Shown here: positions 26,221 through 37,281 of the stretch, piece by piece | How positions within the stretch are numbered: the stretch's first letter is position 1 | Layout of the letters: each line of letters opens with the position of its first letter | Origin: Mycolicibacterium gilvum | GTDB taxonomy: Bacteria > Actinomycetota > Actinomycetes > Mycobacteriales > Mycobacteriaceae | Reading direction: 5' to 3' | Length of the DNA: 64,000 nucleotides | Assembly: GCF_900454025.1 (NCBI RefSeq) | Contig: NZ_UGQM01000001.1 | Span: 5,022,001 to 5,086,000 of the forward strand | The notes under the pieces: model-generated | The model's input: only the letters and a program-made list of their open reading frames with translations | Told to the model about the DNA's origin: nothing | Database searches by the model: none | Made by a program: the position numbers and the translations under genes

Positions 26221-26621
26221 GCCATGACCGTATCGCCAGGCGTGGAACCTGACGACGATTCCGGCATTCCGCCGAGGCAGGTCCGCTCGACTGCGGCGCA
26301 CTGCGCCCGCACCTCCTGCACCGTCGGCGACAACTGGTACGCGTGGTGGTGACAGAAACCGGTCAACTGGTGCCAGGCGTCGATGAGCGCCGGACCCGTC
26401 GGGGTCTCGTCGAGGGACTTGAGCACCGCCAGTCTCGCGCTCGCGGTCCCAACAACTATCTGGACTCCCGTCAGCTCTGCGCACCGGGCGTCGATCAGCT
26501 CCTCCACGGCCTGCCGCGCGAGGAATGCCGCCAAGCGGGCGGAGTTGCCCAACGCGGTACGGTCCGGCGAGTCGAGGAGTTTATCGGCCCGTGCGAGCAG
26601 GACCTCGGCATCACTGATCAC
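26217..26621 (-). CDS. Small helical protein (HEPN-like?), second gene of the SMC-like operon
   Basis: This 134-residue gene is coupled on both sides by GTGA overlaps. It starts VISDAEVLLARADKLLDSPD and continues ARLAAFLARQAVEELIDARC, PTGPALIDAWHQLTGFCHHH and AYQLSPTVQEVRAQCAAV. Helical bundles of this size with a conserved HHHAY region resemble HEPN or four-helix partners of ATPases. I know similar small genes after Rad50-like ATPases in Streptomyces, without a known function. No RX4-6H RNase motif can be confirmed. Its coupling implies a fixed ratio with the ATPase. Confidence 0.75.
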   Translation of the reverse strand: MISDAEVLLARADKLLDSPDRTALGNSARLAAFLARQAVEELIDARCAELTGVQIVVGTASARLAVLKSLDETPTGPALIDAWHQLTGFCHHHAYQLSPTVQEVRAQCAAVERTCLGGMPESSSGSTPGDTVMA

Positions 26622-29080
26622 CGGCCCTCCACGATGTCGCGGACGGTAGCGCGGAGATCGCGGATGGTGCCGCGGTCCAGCTCGGCCCCGCGATGGGTAC
26701 CCGACGCGGAAATCGCCACTGTCGGGAACCTGTGCCTCCGATACGACTTCCAGGCGGACACGTCCCCGTCGGCGGCTCCGGTAATGGCGAGCGCCACCCT
26801 CCGCTGGGTGGTCTTCGCCTCCTCCCACGCGGTGTCGGTCTCGTGGTAAGCGGTGCCAGCCTTCGCGCGTTCGCCGAAGTACCGCTGGTGGGCGGCGGCT
26901 TCGATCGCCATCCGGAACAGGCCTGGTGCCGCCTTCCGCTTGATCAGGTCGTCGATGTCGTCGTCGAGGATGAGTGCCTCGGCGTCGGCGACATACCGGT
27001 CCGCGGGTAGGTCGTTCGTCTTCACCACTACCAACGACCCCTGCTCCCGAGTGACGTCGAGCAGCTGGGCGGGCACCGATCGTGCGCGGATCGCAGCCGG
27101 CAACCGGTCGTCATGCGAGAACACGATCACCTGCCGCGTCTTGCCGAGCTCCACGAGAACGTCGAGGAACCCCGCGATCTTGGCGGGGTCCATGGCCTGG
27201 ATCGGGTCGTCGAGCACGAGAAAGCGGAATGGGCTCGCAGGCGTGGTGGCACGCGGAATGAACATGGCGAGCGCCAACGCGTGCAGCTCGCCTTGGCTCA
27301 TCACCGTTAGCGCGCCGGTCGATACCCCGTCCACAGCACCGTCGACGACGACGTGACGGCGGTTGGCCACTCCTTCGAGGCTGATACTGCCGATATCGAC
27401 GTTGCTCTCGTGCCGCATCCGCTCCCAGAACTCACCGGTCTGTTCCACCATCGGTGCCAGGCGCCGCTCTCGCAGCGTGTCGGCTGCCTCACGGAGGCAT
27501 TTCAACGCCCGCCTGACCTGGTCGAGGCTGGCGTCGTCCTTGCGCGCCGCGGTCTCCAGCTCGGCCCAGGCGACTATCGCACCGGCGGAGGGTGCCCACG
27601 CGTCCTCCAGACTGTCCGCCCGCTCTGCGGCTTCCTTGCGCAGCGCGGCGGCGGCCTGGTCGAGTTCCGTGGTGGCCAGCTCGACATGGCCAGGCTGGTC
27701 GGTAAGGGTGCCCGGCGCAGTGCGCGCGTCCTTCAGCGCCTCGGCGAACGGTGCCAGCGCGGCCAGGTCGACTCCCTCAACTGCGGCCACGTCGGCGACC
27801 TCTCCGAAGAAGTCGTCGGCCGCAGACCTCGCCTGCTTCAGTCGCAACGCCAGGGCCTGATGCTTCGTAGTGCTCGCTTCAGCCGCCCTCAGGCGTTCCT
27901 CGGCCGCGGCGCGCCAGTCAGCGTCGAGGGTTCCCGTCTCGCACACCGGGCAGGCTCCATCGCCGGTGTCGGCGTGCAGATGCAGAGCATCGCGTAGAAG
28001 CGCCGCCCTTGAGGCCAGCGCCTTCAATGCGGAGTCGGCGCCGGCCACGTGCGCCTCGATGGCCGCGCGCAACTCGTTGGCGACCTCGGTGGCTCTGGCG
28101 GTCGGCGGGACTTCGAGCGCAGCGACCTTCCGCAGCTTCGCGATGGTGGCGGCCTGCTCGGTCGCTGTCCCCAACGTCGTCGCTTTGATCGCGTCGAGGT
28201 CGTAGGGCACGCGCGCGGTGAGCTTCTTCACCTGTTCAGCCCGCGGGTCGGTGACCTCGCTCAGGGAGTTGCGCAGACGGGTACGGGCGTCGTTCGCCGT
28301 CTTGCGCGCCCCACCGAGCCGCTTCTCGGCGTCCTTGAGCCTGCCCTCGGCCGCGGCGACGTCGTCGAGCCCGAGCAGCGTGTCAAGCGCGTCGTACAAC
28401 GCGGCCTGCCCCTCCTCGAAGACTCCGCCGAGCTCGTCGTACGACATGAGCGGCCGGTGAGTCTTGAGCGCCTGATCCCATCCCAGTGCGGCAACCGTCT
28501 CACGCCTCTGTCCCTTAATCTGCGACCAGCGTTCGGCCGCGTTCAGGTTGCAGCCCGGCGACCACTCCACACCGACGGTGGCTACGGCCCCGGTGCGGTC
28601 GTCGTCGGGTTCCATCGCGAAGTCGACCTTGATGGATGCCGGTTCGCCGGCGTGCAGGTTCCGCCACGATGCCTGCCAGTGCTGACCCTTCTTGGCCTCC
28701 CACCGGTAGCTGGTGCCGGTGAGCGCGTACTCCAGGGCCTCGGCGAAGCTCGACTTGCCGGAGCCGTTGCGACCACTGATCACTGTGATCCCGCGGTAGG
28801 GATTCACTTCTAAGGTGGCGCGCGGGCCTATGCCGCGGAACCCCGACACCGTGATGGAACGGAGGAAGGCGCGTAGCGGCGGCGGAGCGCTGGTCGTCTC
28901 GATCTTCGGCTGCTCTGGTGGCGGTGCGTCCCCACCGAGTTGATCGCCGAACTCGTCGTCTCCCCGCATCGACGCTGCGACGAGGTAGACGGTGTCGTCG
29001 GCAACCGCCTCGTTGTCGGCCAGTAGCTCCCAGACCTCCGCCTCAACCGAACCGCCGAGCCCCGCACCGTCCACTGTCAT
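26618..29080 (-). CDS. SMC/Rad50-like AAA ATPase with CxxC hook, first gene of a three-gene operon
   Basis: The 820-residue protein has an ABC-type ATPase split by coiled coil. Walker A GRNGSGKS is at residues 103-110, a hook-like CPVC at 377-380, the signature MSQGEL at 594-599, Walker B FLVLDDP near 620-626, and the H-loop His656 in FSHDD. The coil is short compared with Rad50, closer to RloC-type proteins. About 60 residues precede the ATPase and about 160 follow it, and neither part is recognised. It likely senses or holds DNA and activates the two coupled genes behind it. No toprim or anticodon-nuclease motif is visible. Confidence 0.85.
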   Translation of the reverse strand: MTVDGAGLGGSVEAEVWELLADNEAVADDTVYLVAASMRGDDEFGDQLGGDAPPPEQPKIETTSAPPPLRAFLRSITVSGFRGIGPRATLEVNPYRGITVISGRNGSGKSSFAEALEYALTGTSYRWEAKKGQHWQASWRNLHAGEPASIKVDFAMEPDDDRTGAVATVGVEWSPGCNLNAAERWSQIKGQRRETVAALGWDQALKTHRPLMSYDELGGVFEEGQAALYDALDTLLGLDDVAAAEGRLKDAEKRLGGARKTANDARTRLRNSLSEVTDPRAEQVKKLTARVPYDLDAIKATTLGTATEQAATIAKLRKVAALEVPPTARATEVANELRAAIEAHVAGADSALKALASRAALLRDALHLHADTGDGACPVCETGTLDADWRAAAEERLRAAEASTTKHQALALRLKQARSAADDFFGEVADVAAVEGVDLAALAPFAEALKDARTAPGTLTDQPGHVELATTELDQAAAALRKEAAERADSLEDAWAPSAGAIVAWAELETAARKDDASLDQVRRALKCLREAADTLRERRLAPMVEQTGEFWERMRHESNVDIGSISLEGVANRRHVVVDGAVDGVSTGALTVMSQGELHALALAMFIPRATTPASPFRFLVLDDPIQAMDPAKIAGFLDVLVELGKTRQVIVFSHDDRLPAAIRARSVPAQLLDVTREQGSLVVVKTNDLPADRYVADAEALILDDDIDDLIKRKAAPGLFRMAIEAAAHQRYFGERAKAGTAYHETDTAWEEAKTTQRRVALAITGAADGDVSAWKSYRRHRFPTVAISASGTHRGAELDRGTIRDLRATVRDIVEGR

Positions 29081-29288
29081 GCCCCCTCACAACCGGATGT
29101 GGACGCAGCTTTGCACACAGGCATGACACGGCCGGTGGACACGACTGCCGGTGAACCCGTAGGCGGCTAGAAAGATCACAGATCCAGCACAATCACTGCT
29201 GGCAGCATCGGTGCGTCACGGTGGCGACCTAGCCTGACGCCGTGGCGGGGGCACAGTCCATCAAGTCGGCGGACCAGATTGTCGTCTG

Positions 29289-29691
29289 GGCATCATGTAC
29301 TTGCGGCCCCTCCTCGCGCAGGCAGGCGTAGCGCATGCCGAGACATCCAGCGGCGAGGACCACTTGGCGGTCGGCATGACGCTGGAGTTCATTGCTGGCA
29401 GTGTCCGGGTCCAGATCAAGACCGGCACGAAGGCGACGAAACAAGGACGGCAGCCTCACCGTGCCGGTGACCGAAGCCCGGAAAGCGAAGTGGTCCGCTG
29501 CGCAAGTCCCGGCGTTCCTGGTGTACGTCCGCCCGGAGAAATCGACGCCGACGGAGTGGATTGAGCACCTGACCATATGCAACCGCAGCCGTAGACTCAC
29601 CGCCCGTCGCCGGTTGGGCGAGCGCTTCGGAGGTGCAACTGAGGCACTGCAACGCACAAGTAAACCGCGGCAGCCGCAAGACGCTGGCTGA
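29289..29691 (+). pseudogene. Frameshifted DUF4365-like gene
   Basis: Two overlapping frames encode successive parts of one protein. The first reads GIMYLRPLLAQAGVAHAETS, GEDHLAVGMTLEFIAGSV and VRVQIKTGTK; near 29435-29445 the coding frame shifts, and the second gives RNKDGSLTVPVTEARKAKW and VPAFLVYVRPEKSTPTEWI. QIKTGTK matches the QxK end of a PD-(D/E)XK site in DUF4365-type proteins. One base is missing or extra, so this is a decayed gene or a sequencing error. The true start and end are unclear. Confidence 0.5.
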
Positions 29692-29838
29692 GCAGAAATT
29701 GCGGTCGACCTGCGCACCTACTGGGCCATCGAGACAAAAGCGGCGATGACACGTCCGCAACTTGTCGGTGGCCTCTGGCAATGTTTGCCGCGGGCCGGCC
29801 GCGATGCCGGGAGGACTTTCCGCCTAAGGGAGCGCAGC

Positions 29839-30219
29839 GTGGTGCAACGAGCCTTCATCAGCTTCGACTACGACAACGACGCACGGTTGAAAGACCTGCT
29901 GATCGGCCAATCGAAGAATCCCGACTCGCCGTTCGAGGTGCACGACTGGTCCATCAAGACGGCCTCTCCGACGTGGCGCGAAGAGGCGCGGCGCCGCATC
30001 CGTGCGAGCGGGTTGGTGATCGTCCTGTGCGGCAAATACACCCACCTCGCGACTGGTGTTGGCGTTGAGCTCGGCATCGCCCACGCGGAGGGCGTGGACT
30101 ACTTCCTCCTCGCCGGATATCAGCAAGGCTCGACCCGCCCGACGACGGCGAGGGCGACCGACAAGATGTACGACTGGACCTGGGAGAACCTCAAGAGGCT
30201 TGTGAACGGTGCGCGATGA
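29839..30219 (+). CDS. TIR-like (MTH538/DUF1863) domain protein, Thoeris ThsB-like
   Basis: The 126-residue protein starts at a GTG after GGGAG. RAFISFDYDND at residues 5-14 is the first strand of the TIR-like fold; IGQSKNPDSPFEVHDWSIK and RIRASGLVIVLCG are the other family blocks, and GVELGIAHAEG carries Glu77, a candidate for the catalytic glutamate of NAD-processing TIR domains. This DUF1863 type includes ThsB, which makes the signal molecule in Thoeris. It is coupled (ATGA) to a membrane-protein gene and a third small gene, so this is a three-gene unit with a sensor-type first gene. Signal synthesis is inferred from family. Confidence 0.83.
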   Translation: MVQRAFISFDYDNDARLKDLLIGQSKNPDSPFEVHDWSIKTASPTWREEARRRIRASGLVIVLCGKYTHLATGVGVELGIAHAEGVDYFLLAGYQQGSTRPTTARATDKMYDWTWENLKRLVNGAR

Positions 30220-30695
30220 GTGAACCAGCTGAAGCACTGCCCGACCCGCGGGTCCTGGACATCTACAAGCTGGCCGTGGAGATGGCGGACCGTGTCTCGG
30301 CCCGGCGGGCGTTGGCCAATGCCTTCTTTCTCACCGTGAACACCACCCTGGTCGCGGTGGTCGGGTTGTCTACCACGCAGCCGGATTCCACCCTGCGGTT
30401 CATCGCGGTGTGCGTGGCTGGTGTCGCGGTGTCCGTGTGCTGGTGGCTCCTTCTCCGCGTCTACCGCAGGCTCAACGCGGCCAAGTTCGCGGTGATCAAC
30501 AGGATCGAGGACGAGCACCTGCCCGTCAGGCCATACACGGACGAGTGGACGGAGCTGATGCCTGATGATGACGGCATCAGCCGCCGTGCAAGGCTCGGCA
30601 AGGCCTTGCGCGAACTGGGCGGTGTCGAGCGCATTGTGCCGGTCGTCTTCGGTTTGCTGTATATCGCGCTCTTGGTTGGCAGACTGGTGACATGA
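30216..30695 (+). CDS. RipA-family-like small membrane protein
   Basis: The 159-residue product begins MSEPAEALPDPRVLDIYKLA and carries three hydrophobic segments: ANAFFLTVNTTLVAVVGL (about residue 35-52), FIAVCVAGVAVSVCWWLLL (about 61-80) and VVFGLLYIALLVGRLV at the end. A cytoplasmic part of 50 residues joins the second and third. YKLAVEMADRVSARRALAN is a block I know from proteins named RipA-family octameric membrane proteins. The start overlaps the TIR-like stop in ATGA. With a TIR-like partner, a membrane effector opened by a signal molecule is one reading; that is inference. Confidence 0.75.
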   Translation: MSEPAEALPDPRVLDIYKLAVEMADRVSARRALANAFFLTVNTTLVAVVGLSTTQPDSTLRFIAVCVAGVAVSVCWWLLLRVYRRLNAAKFAVINRIEDEHLPVRPYTDEWTELMPDDDGISRRARLGKALRELGGVERIVPVVFGLLYIALLVGRLVT

Positions 30696-30988
30696 GTTAC
30701 CTCGATGCCGACGCTCAGCTGATCCGGAGCTGCTTACCCGCGTGCACCGGTTTACCGGAGGACTCTGACGACCTGTTCGTCCTCTACGCCGTCCTTATGC
30801 GCGCCAAGGGCGAGAGCACGCAGGCTGCCGACGTGCACGACGCCTGGTCGGCGTGGATGTCCCGCAGCGAACCAGACCACGAGTCGATCCGCCCCTACGA
30901 CCAGCTGGCGCCGTCGGTGCAAGAAGAAGATGCACCATTCCTCACCGCAATACACAGTGCCGCCAGAGCTCGCGCCGAGCGCATCTGA
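30692..30988 (+). CDS. Small acidic protein, third gene of the TIR operon (DUF7701-like)
   Basis: The 98-residue product starts MSYLDADAQLIRSCLPACTG and contains DLFVLYAVLMRAKGESTQA, ADVHDAWSAWMSRSEPDHES and LAPSVQEEDAPFLTAIHSAA. It is rich in Asp and Glu, with no membrane segment or known catalytic motif. It resembles small proteins found with TIR or RipA-type genes in other actinobacteria. The start overlaps the membrane-protein stop (ATGA), so the three genes are translated together. An adaptor, regulator or immunity-type role is possible, but nothing in the sequence decides. Confidence 0.7.
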   Translation: MSYLDADAQLIRSCLPACTGLPEDSDDLFVLYAVLMRAKGESTQAADVHDAWSAWMSRSEPDHESIRPYDQLAPSVQEEDAPFLTAIHSAARARAERI

Positions 30989-31091
30989 CTCTCGCAGAGC
31001 CGCCTCAGATGAGGTTGCCACCCGCACTGACATGCGCCGACTTTCGTCGTGGCGTACCCGTTCCAGTGTCTCGACTCATTAGGCTCACCCC

Positions 31092-31739
31092 GTGAACTTG
31101 GTGAGGTCGAAGGAGCGCGTGGCAGACCACGGTGAGGTGTTCACACCCCTGTGGATTGTGGACGCAATGCTGAATCTGGTGAAGGATGAGTCGGAGCGCA
31201 TCGACTCGCGTTTCCTGGAGTCTGCGTGTGGCTCGGGCAACTTTCTGGTGCCGGTGCTCATCCGAAAGCTCGCCACGGTCCACGCCCGGTACCGGCAGAG
31301 CGACTTCGAGCGGCGTCACCAAGCCCTACTGGCCCTGATGTCCATCTACGGCATCGAACTGCTCGACGACAATGTGGCTGAATGCCGCGAGAACCTGCTG
31401 GCGATCTTCGCCGACTACCTGGGCATCGCTGCGGGAGAACCCTTCCACACCGCGGCGGCCGCCGTGCTGACCGCGAACATCGTCCACGGCGATGCACTGA
31501 CGATGACGACCCGGAAGAGCTGCCCTGCGCCGATCACCTTCGCCGAGTGGTCGTATCTGGGCAAAGGTCGCTTTCACCGCCGAGACTTCCGGTTCGACAC
31601 GATGACCAAGATGTCGTCATTTGACGAGGAGGACACCCTCTTCGCCGATCTGGGCAAGCACGAAATCTTCACCCCCACAACCGACTATGGGACGCTGTCG
31701 GTCGCCGACATTGCAGGCGGAGGCCCGGGCAGTGACTGA
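31092..31739 (+). CDS. DNA methyltransferase-like protein lacking a catalytic NPPY motif
   Basis: The 215-residue protein starts at a GTG. It holds EVFTPLWIVDAMLNLV and the SAM-binding motif ACGSGNFL at residues 45-52, the acid motif YGIELLDDNV, and the strand NIVHGDAL. Those match the N-terminal half of type I HsdM or Eco57I methylases. The place where (D/N)PP(Y/F) should follow reads PITFAEWSYL, so the catalytic loop is absent. It ends with a short acidic tail. The next gene overlaps by 8 bp and carries NPPY, so the two may act as one complex with the helicase gene. Confidence 0.83.
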   Translation: MNLVRSKERVADHGEVFTPLWIVDAMLNLVKDESERIDSRFLESACGSGNFLVPVLIRKLATVHARYRQSDFERRHQALLALMSIYGIELLDDNVAECRENLLAIFADYLGIAAGEPFHTAAAAVLTANIVHGDALTMTTRKSCPAPITFAEWSYLGKGRFHRRDFRFDTMTKMSSFDEEDTLFADLGKHEIFTPTTDYGTLSVADIAGGGPGSD

Positions 31740-33367
31740 TCAAGTTGCGTTCAGTCTGCGCAACCGAAACCCGGACGTGTTGACCTGCATCGCGAACCTG
31801 TCGAATGACGAGGTGTTCACTCCGCCGGAATTGGCCAGCCAGATGCTCGATCTTGTCGCTGACGCGTGGGCTGGCGCCAATGGTGGGTCTGTCATCTGGG
31901 CTGACAAGTCGGTAACGTTCCTCGACCCCTTCACGAAGTCGGGCGTTTTTCTGCGCGAGATCACGGCCCGTCTCACCGAGGGCTTGAAGTATGAGATACC
32001 CGACCTAGACGAGCGCGTGGATCACGTCCTCACCAAACAGGTCTTCGGCATCGCGATCACCCAACTCACCGCAATGTTGGCCCGACGGAGTGTCTACTGT
32101 TCAAAGTCGGCCAATGGCGAACACTCCGTTGCCAAGTCGTTCACGAACACGGACGGCAACATCTGGTTCGAACCCCTCGAACACCGCTGGGTTGGCGCGA
32201 CCGAGTTCGTCGATACCGCTGACACAGATGGCAACCCGGTCAGGCGGGGCATCAACGGCAGGTGCTCCTATTGCGGCGCAAGTCAGACCACCCTCGACCG
32301 CGGCGCCGGTCTCGAAACCCACGCATACGCCTTCATCCACACTGACGACATCAAGGCTCGGACCGCCGAGCTGTTCGGAGCAGATATGCAGTTCGACGTC
32401 ATCATCGGGAACCCGCCGTACCAACTTCAATCTGACGGCGGGACTCGGGACATCCCGATCTATCATCACTTCGTCGAGCAGGCGAAACAGCTTGCGCCCC
32501 GGTACCTTGCGATGGTCATTCCATCGCGATGGATGGCCGGCGGCCTGGGCCTGGCCGAGTTTAGGAAGACGATGCTCTCGGACACTTGCATCCGCGAACT
32601 CGTCGACTATCCGAATGCGGCGGAGGTCTTCCCATCCGTCGGAATCAATGGCGGCGCCTGTTATTTCCTGCGAGACTCTTCACATGACGGCCCTTGCAAT
32701 GTGACGACCGTTCGGGGCGGGGACACCATCGGCCCGATGGCGCGGTCACTGAACGAGTTCGACGTGCTGGTACGTGACGCGCGGTCGCTCACCATCTTGC
32801 GCAAGGTCCTTGAGAAGGGTGAACCTTCGATCAACACGATCCTGGCCCGGGACAAGGAATTCGGCTGGACGTCCAACTTCGACGGCTTTCACGACGTGCA
32901 GCAGCCAGGAGACGTGGCGCTGTACTACATCCGTTCGATGAAGCGCGGCAAGGGATTCATCGGGCGGGAGCAGGTCACCAAGAGCGCTCACCTCGTCGAC
33001 ACCTGGAAGCTTCTCGTCCCGAAGGTGGGTTCCGGTCGTGAGCGTGAACGGTCCGGCGTCGACCTCGTGCTTGGCCCCCCGCTTATTGCCCCGTCCCCAT
33101 CCGTGTGCACGCAGTCGTTTCTGTTCTTCTATCTCGATTCAGAGGACCAGGTGCGCAGCGTCAAGTCCTATTACGCGACGAGGTTCTTCCGATTCCTGGT
33201 CTCTCTGCGAAAGATCACCCAGGATGCCACCCACTCGACGTATACCTGGGTTCCCATGCAGCCATGGGACAGAGCGTGGACGGACGCTGATCTTTACGAG
33301 AAGTATGGCATCGACGATGAGGAGCAAGGCTTTATCGAGTCGATGATACGGCCGATGGATCTGTCGG

Positions 33368-33375
<8 letters not shown>
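31732..33375 (+). CDS. Eco57I-type N6-adenine DNA methyltransferase
   Basis: The GTG at 31732 overlaps the preceding gene by 8 bp and gives 547 residues. VFTPPELASQMLDLV and the SAM motif variant FLDPFTKSGVFL (residues 64-74) lead to the catalytic DVIIGNPPYQLQ (NPPY at 227-230). Between them lies RCSYCGAS, a CxxC pair of a possible zinc ribbon. The C-terminal 300 residues, with IREVVDYP-type IRELVDYPNAAEVFPSVG and SFLFFYLDSEDQV, resemble a target-recognition region. It should methylate adenine. The stop overlaps the start of the helicase gene, so the unit is a restriction-modification-like operon. Confidence 0.87.
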
Positions 33376-35908
<2,533 letters not shown>

Positions 35909-35946
35909 AGTATGAATCCACTCTTCTCGGTTATTGGGCGATCAGG

Positions 35947-36639
35947 CTAGTCGTCCACTCGTTGTGAGGGTGCGTCCTGCGTATGGACGGTCGGAGGATC
36001 GGAATTGGCCGGAAAAGGCCGCCGCAACGCCTTTGCGGCAGCCTGCCATGCCCTACACGCTTCGGCTGATGTCCTGCGAGCAGCTTCAAACGCATCGAGG
36101 ACATCAGCCACTTGGTCTGCAGCGAGTAGATCAGTACGCAGCCGCATTGCGAGGCCGCCGAGAACGTCAGCTTGCGCGAGTGCCACACCGGCGAGGTTCC
36201 TGACGATACTGTTGACGACCGCCGGATCACCCACCGATTCAACCTCTCTGATGTCCCCATCAAGGATGTACATACGTGTCCGCAATGTCTCGGAGTGCAG
36301 GATCAGGGGTGCAGCATCGCCCCACCGATTGAAGTCGGGCATATCCGCACCGGCAGGCAAGCCCGGCTCCTGCGGCCAACGTTCTCTGATCGGTGGCATC
36401 GAGCGGACAAAGACACCACGACCGTGCTCAGACACAACAAGCCCTTCGGAACGAAGCTCCTGTATGGCTTGCCTGACCGTCATTCGCGCTACGCCGAAAT
36501 GCGCGATCAGTTTCGCTTCCGACGGAAGCTGGTCCCCAGGCCGCAACTGATCCGAGGCGATAGCACGCCGCAATATGTAGGCGATCTGCCGATACGGTGG
36601 CGTGTCCTCAGCCCGATCGATTTGCCCAAGCTCCAACAT
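35947..36639 (-). CDS. GntR-family regulator (KorSA-like)
   Basis: The 230-residue protein begins MLELGQIDRAEDTPPYRQIA. The winged HTH is typical GntR: YILRRAIASDQLRPGDQLPS, EAKLIAHFGVARMTVRQAIQ and ELRSEGLVVSEHGRGVFV. In pSAM2-type elements the GntR protein KorSA represses pra and transfer, and this gene lies divergent from pra with 219 bp between. The C-terminal 150 residues are longer than in KorSA (about 260 residues in total family range) and differ from the UTRA domain. A cluster of atctag repeats next to pra is a plausible binding site. Confidence 0.88.
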   Translation of the reverse strand: MLELGQIDRAEDTPPYRQIAYILRRAIASDQLRPGDQLPSEAKLIAHFGVARMTVRQAIQELRSEGLVVSEHGRGVFVRSMPPIRERWPQEPGLPAGADMPDFNRWGDAAPLILHSETLRTRMYILDGDIREVESVGDPAVVNSIVRNLAGVALAQADVLGGLAMRLRTDLLAADQVADVLDAFEAARRTSAEACRAWQAAAKALRRPFPANSDPPTVHTQDAPSQRVDD

Positions 36640-36792
36640 TCCTCCAGCTCCACACGTCTAGAGGTCAATGTACGCGTCCCGGGCTGGCTAGGTCACGCCC
36701 GACGCGGGCATCCCAGCCTGCTTCAAGTGCGAATCCCGAGCTAGCGGGGCCTACACACCAGATTTCGTAAAACAATCATCCTGCAAACCACT

Positions 36793-36840
36793 TGACTAAC
36801 TTATCTAGACGACTATGTTATCTAGTCATCTAGTTAACTC
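36793..36840. promoter_or_regulatory. AT-rich atctag repeat cluster before pra
   Basis: Within the intergenic region between the GntR gene and pra, ttatctag occurs at 36801-36808 and 36818-36825, and catctag at 36827-36833. The arms ctagacgac (36805-36813) and gtcatctag (36825-36833) form an inverted repeat with one mismatch. The block is far more AT-rich than its surroundings, fitting a promoter covered by GntR operators. Confidence 0.6.
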
Positions 36841-36858
36841 GGTACGAGAGGTTAAACA

Positions 36859-37281
36859 ATGTCCATCCCCAAATGGCTCCAGATCGGCCACGACCAGGTG
36901 TTCTCCCTCGGCGCATTCCTCGTATCCGAGGTGACGCCCATGATCGACTTCGACAAGTCCTCGGGCGAGAACCGCGTGCAAGCAAGGGACCGCGATACCG
37001 GCTTGCCGATGTGGCAGGTGGAAGTGCTCGACGGCGACCCGGCGGCACCGAAGCGCAGCCGAACAGTGACGGTCAAGTTCGCCTCACCGACGCAGCCGTC
37101 GGCACCCGCCAATTCCAGCGGAACACCCTTTACCCCAGTGTTTTTCGACGGGCTCATGGCGCTGCCCTACGTCGAGAAGTCGGGTGACTTCTCTCGGATC
37201 GCGTGGTCGTTCCGCGCCTCCGACATGAGGGCACCGGGCAAGCCGTCCGCGAGCGCAGCGACAAGCCGGGAGTCGGCATGA
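36859..37281 (+). CDS. pra: Pra-like activator of element replication, integration and excision
   Basis: The 140-residue product resembles PraSA of pSAM2, which activates rep, xis and int. LGAFLVSEVTPMIDFDKSSG, RVQARDRDTGLPMWQVEVLD, RSRTVTVKFASP and RIAWSFRASDM are matching blocks. The tail after FRASDM is short and rich in Ala and Ser. It follows an AT-rich cluster of GntR-like sites and its stop overlaps the start of the FtsK-type transfer gene (ATGA). Regulation by the adjacent GntR gene follows from the pSAM2 model. Confidence 0.85.
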   Translation: MSIPKWLQIGHDQVFSLGAFLVSEVTPMIDFDKSSGENRVQARDRDTGLPMWQVEVLDGDPAAPKRSRTVTVKFASPTQPSAPANSSGTPFTPVFFDGLMALPYVEKSGDFSRIAWSFRASDMRAPGKPSASAATSRESA

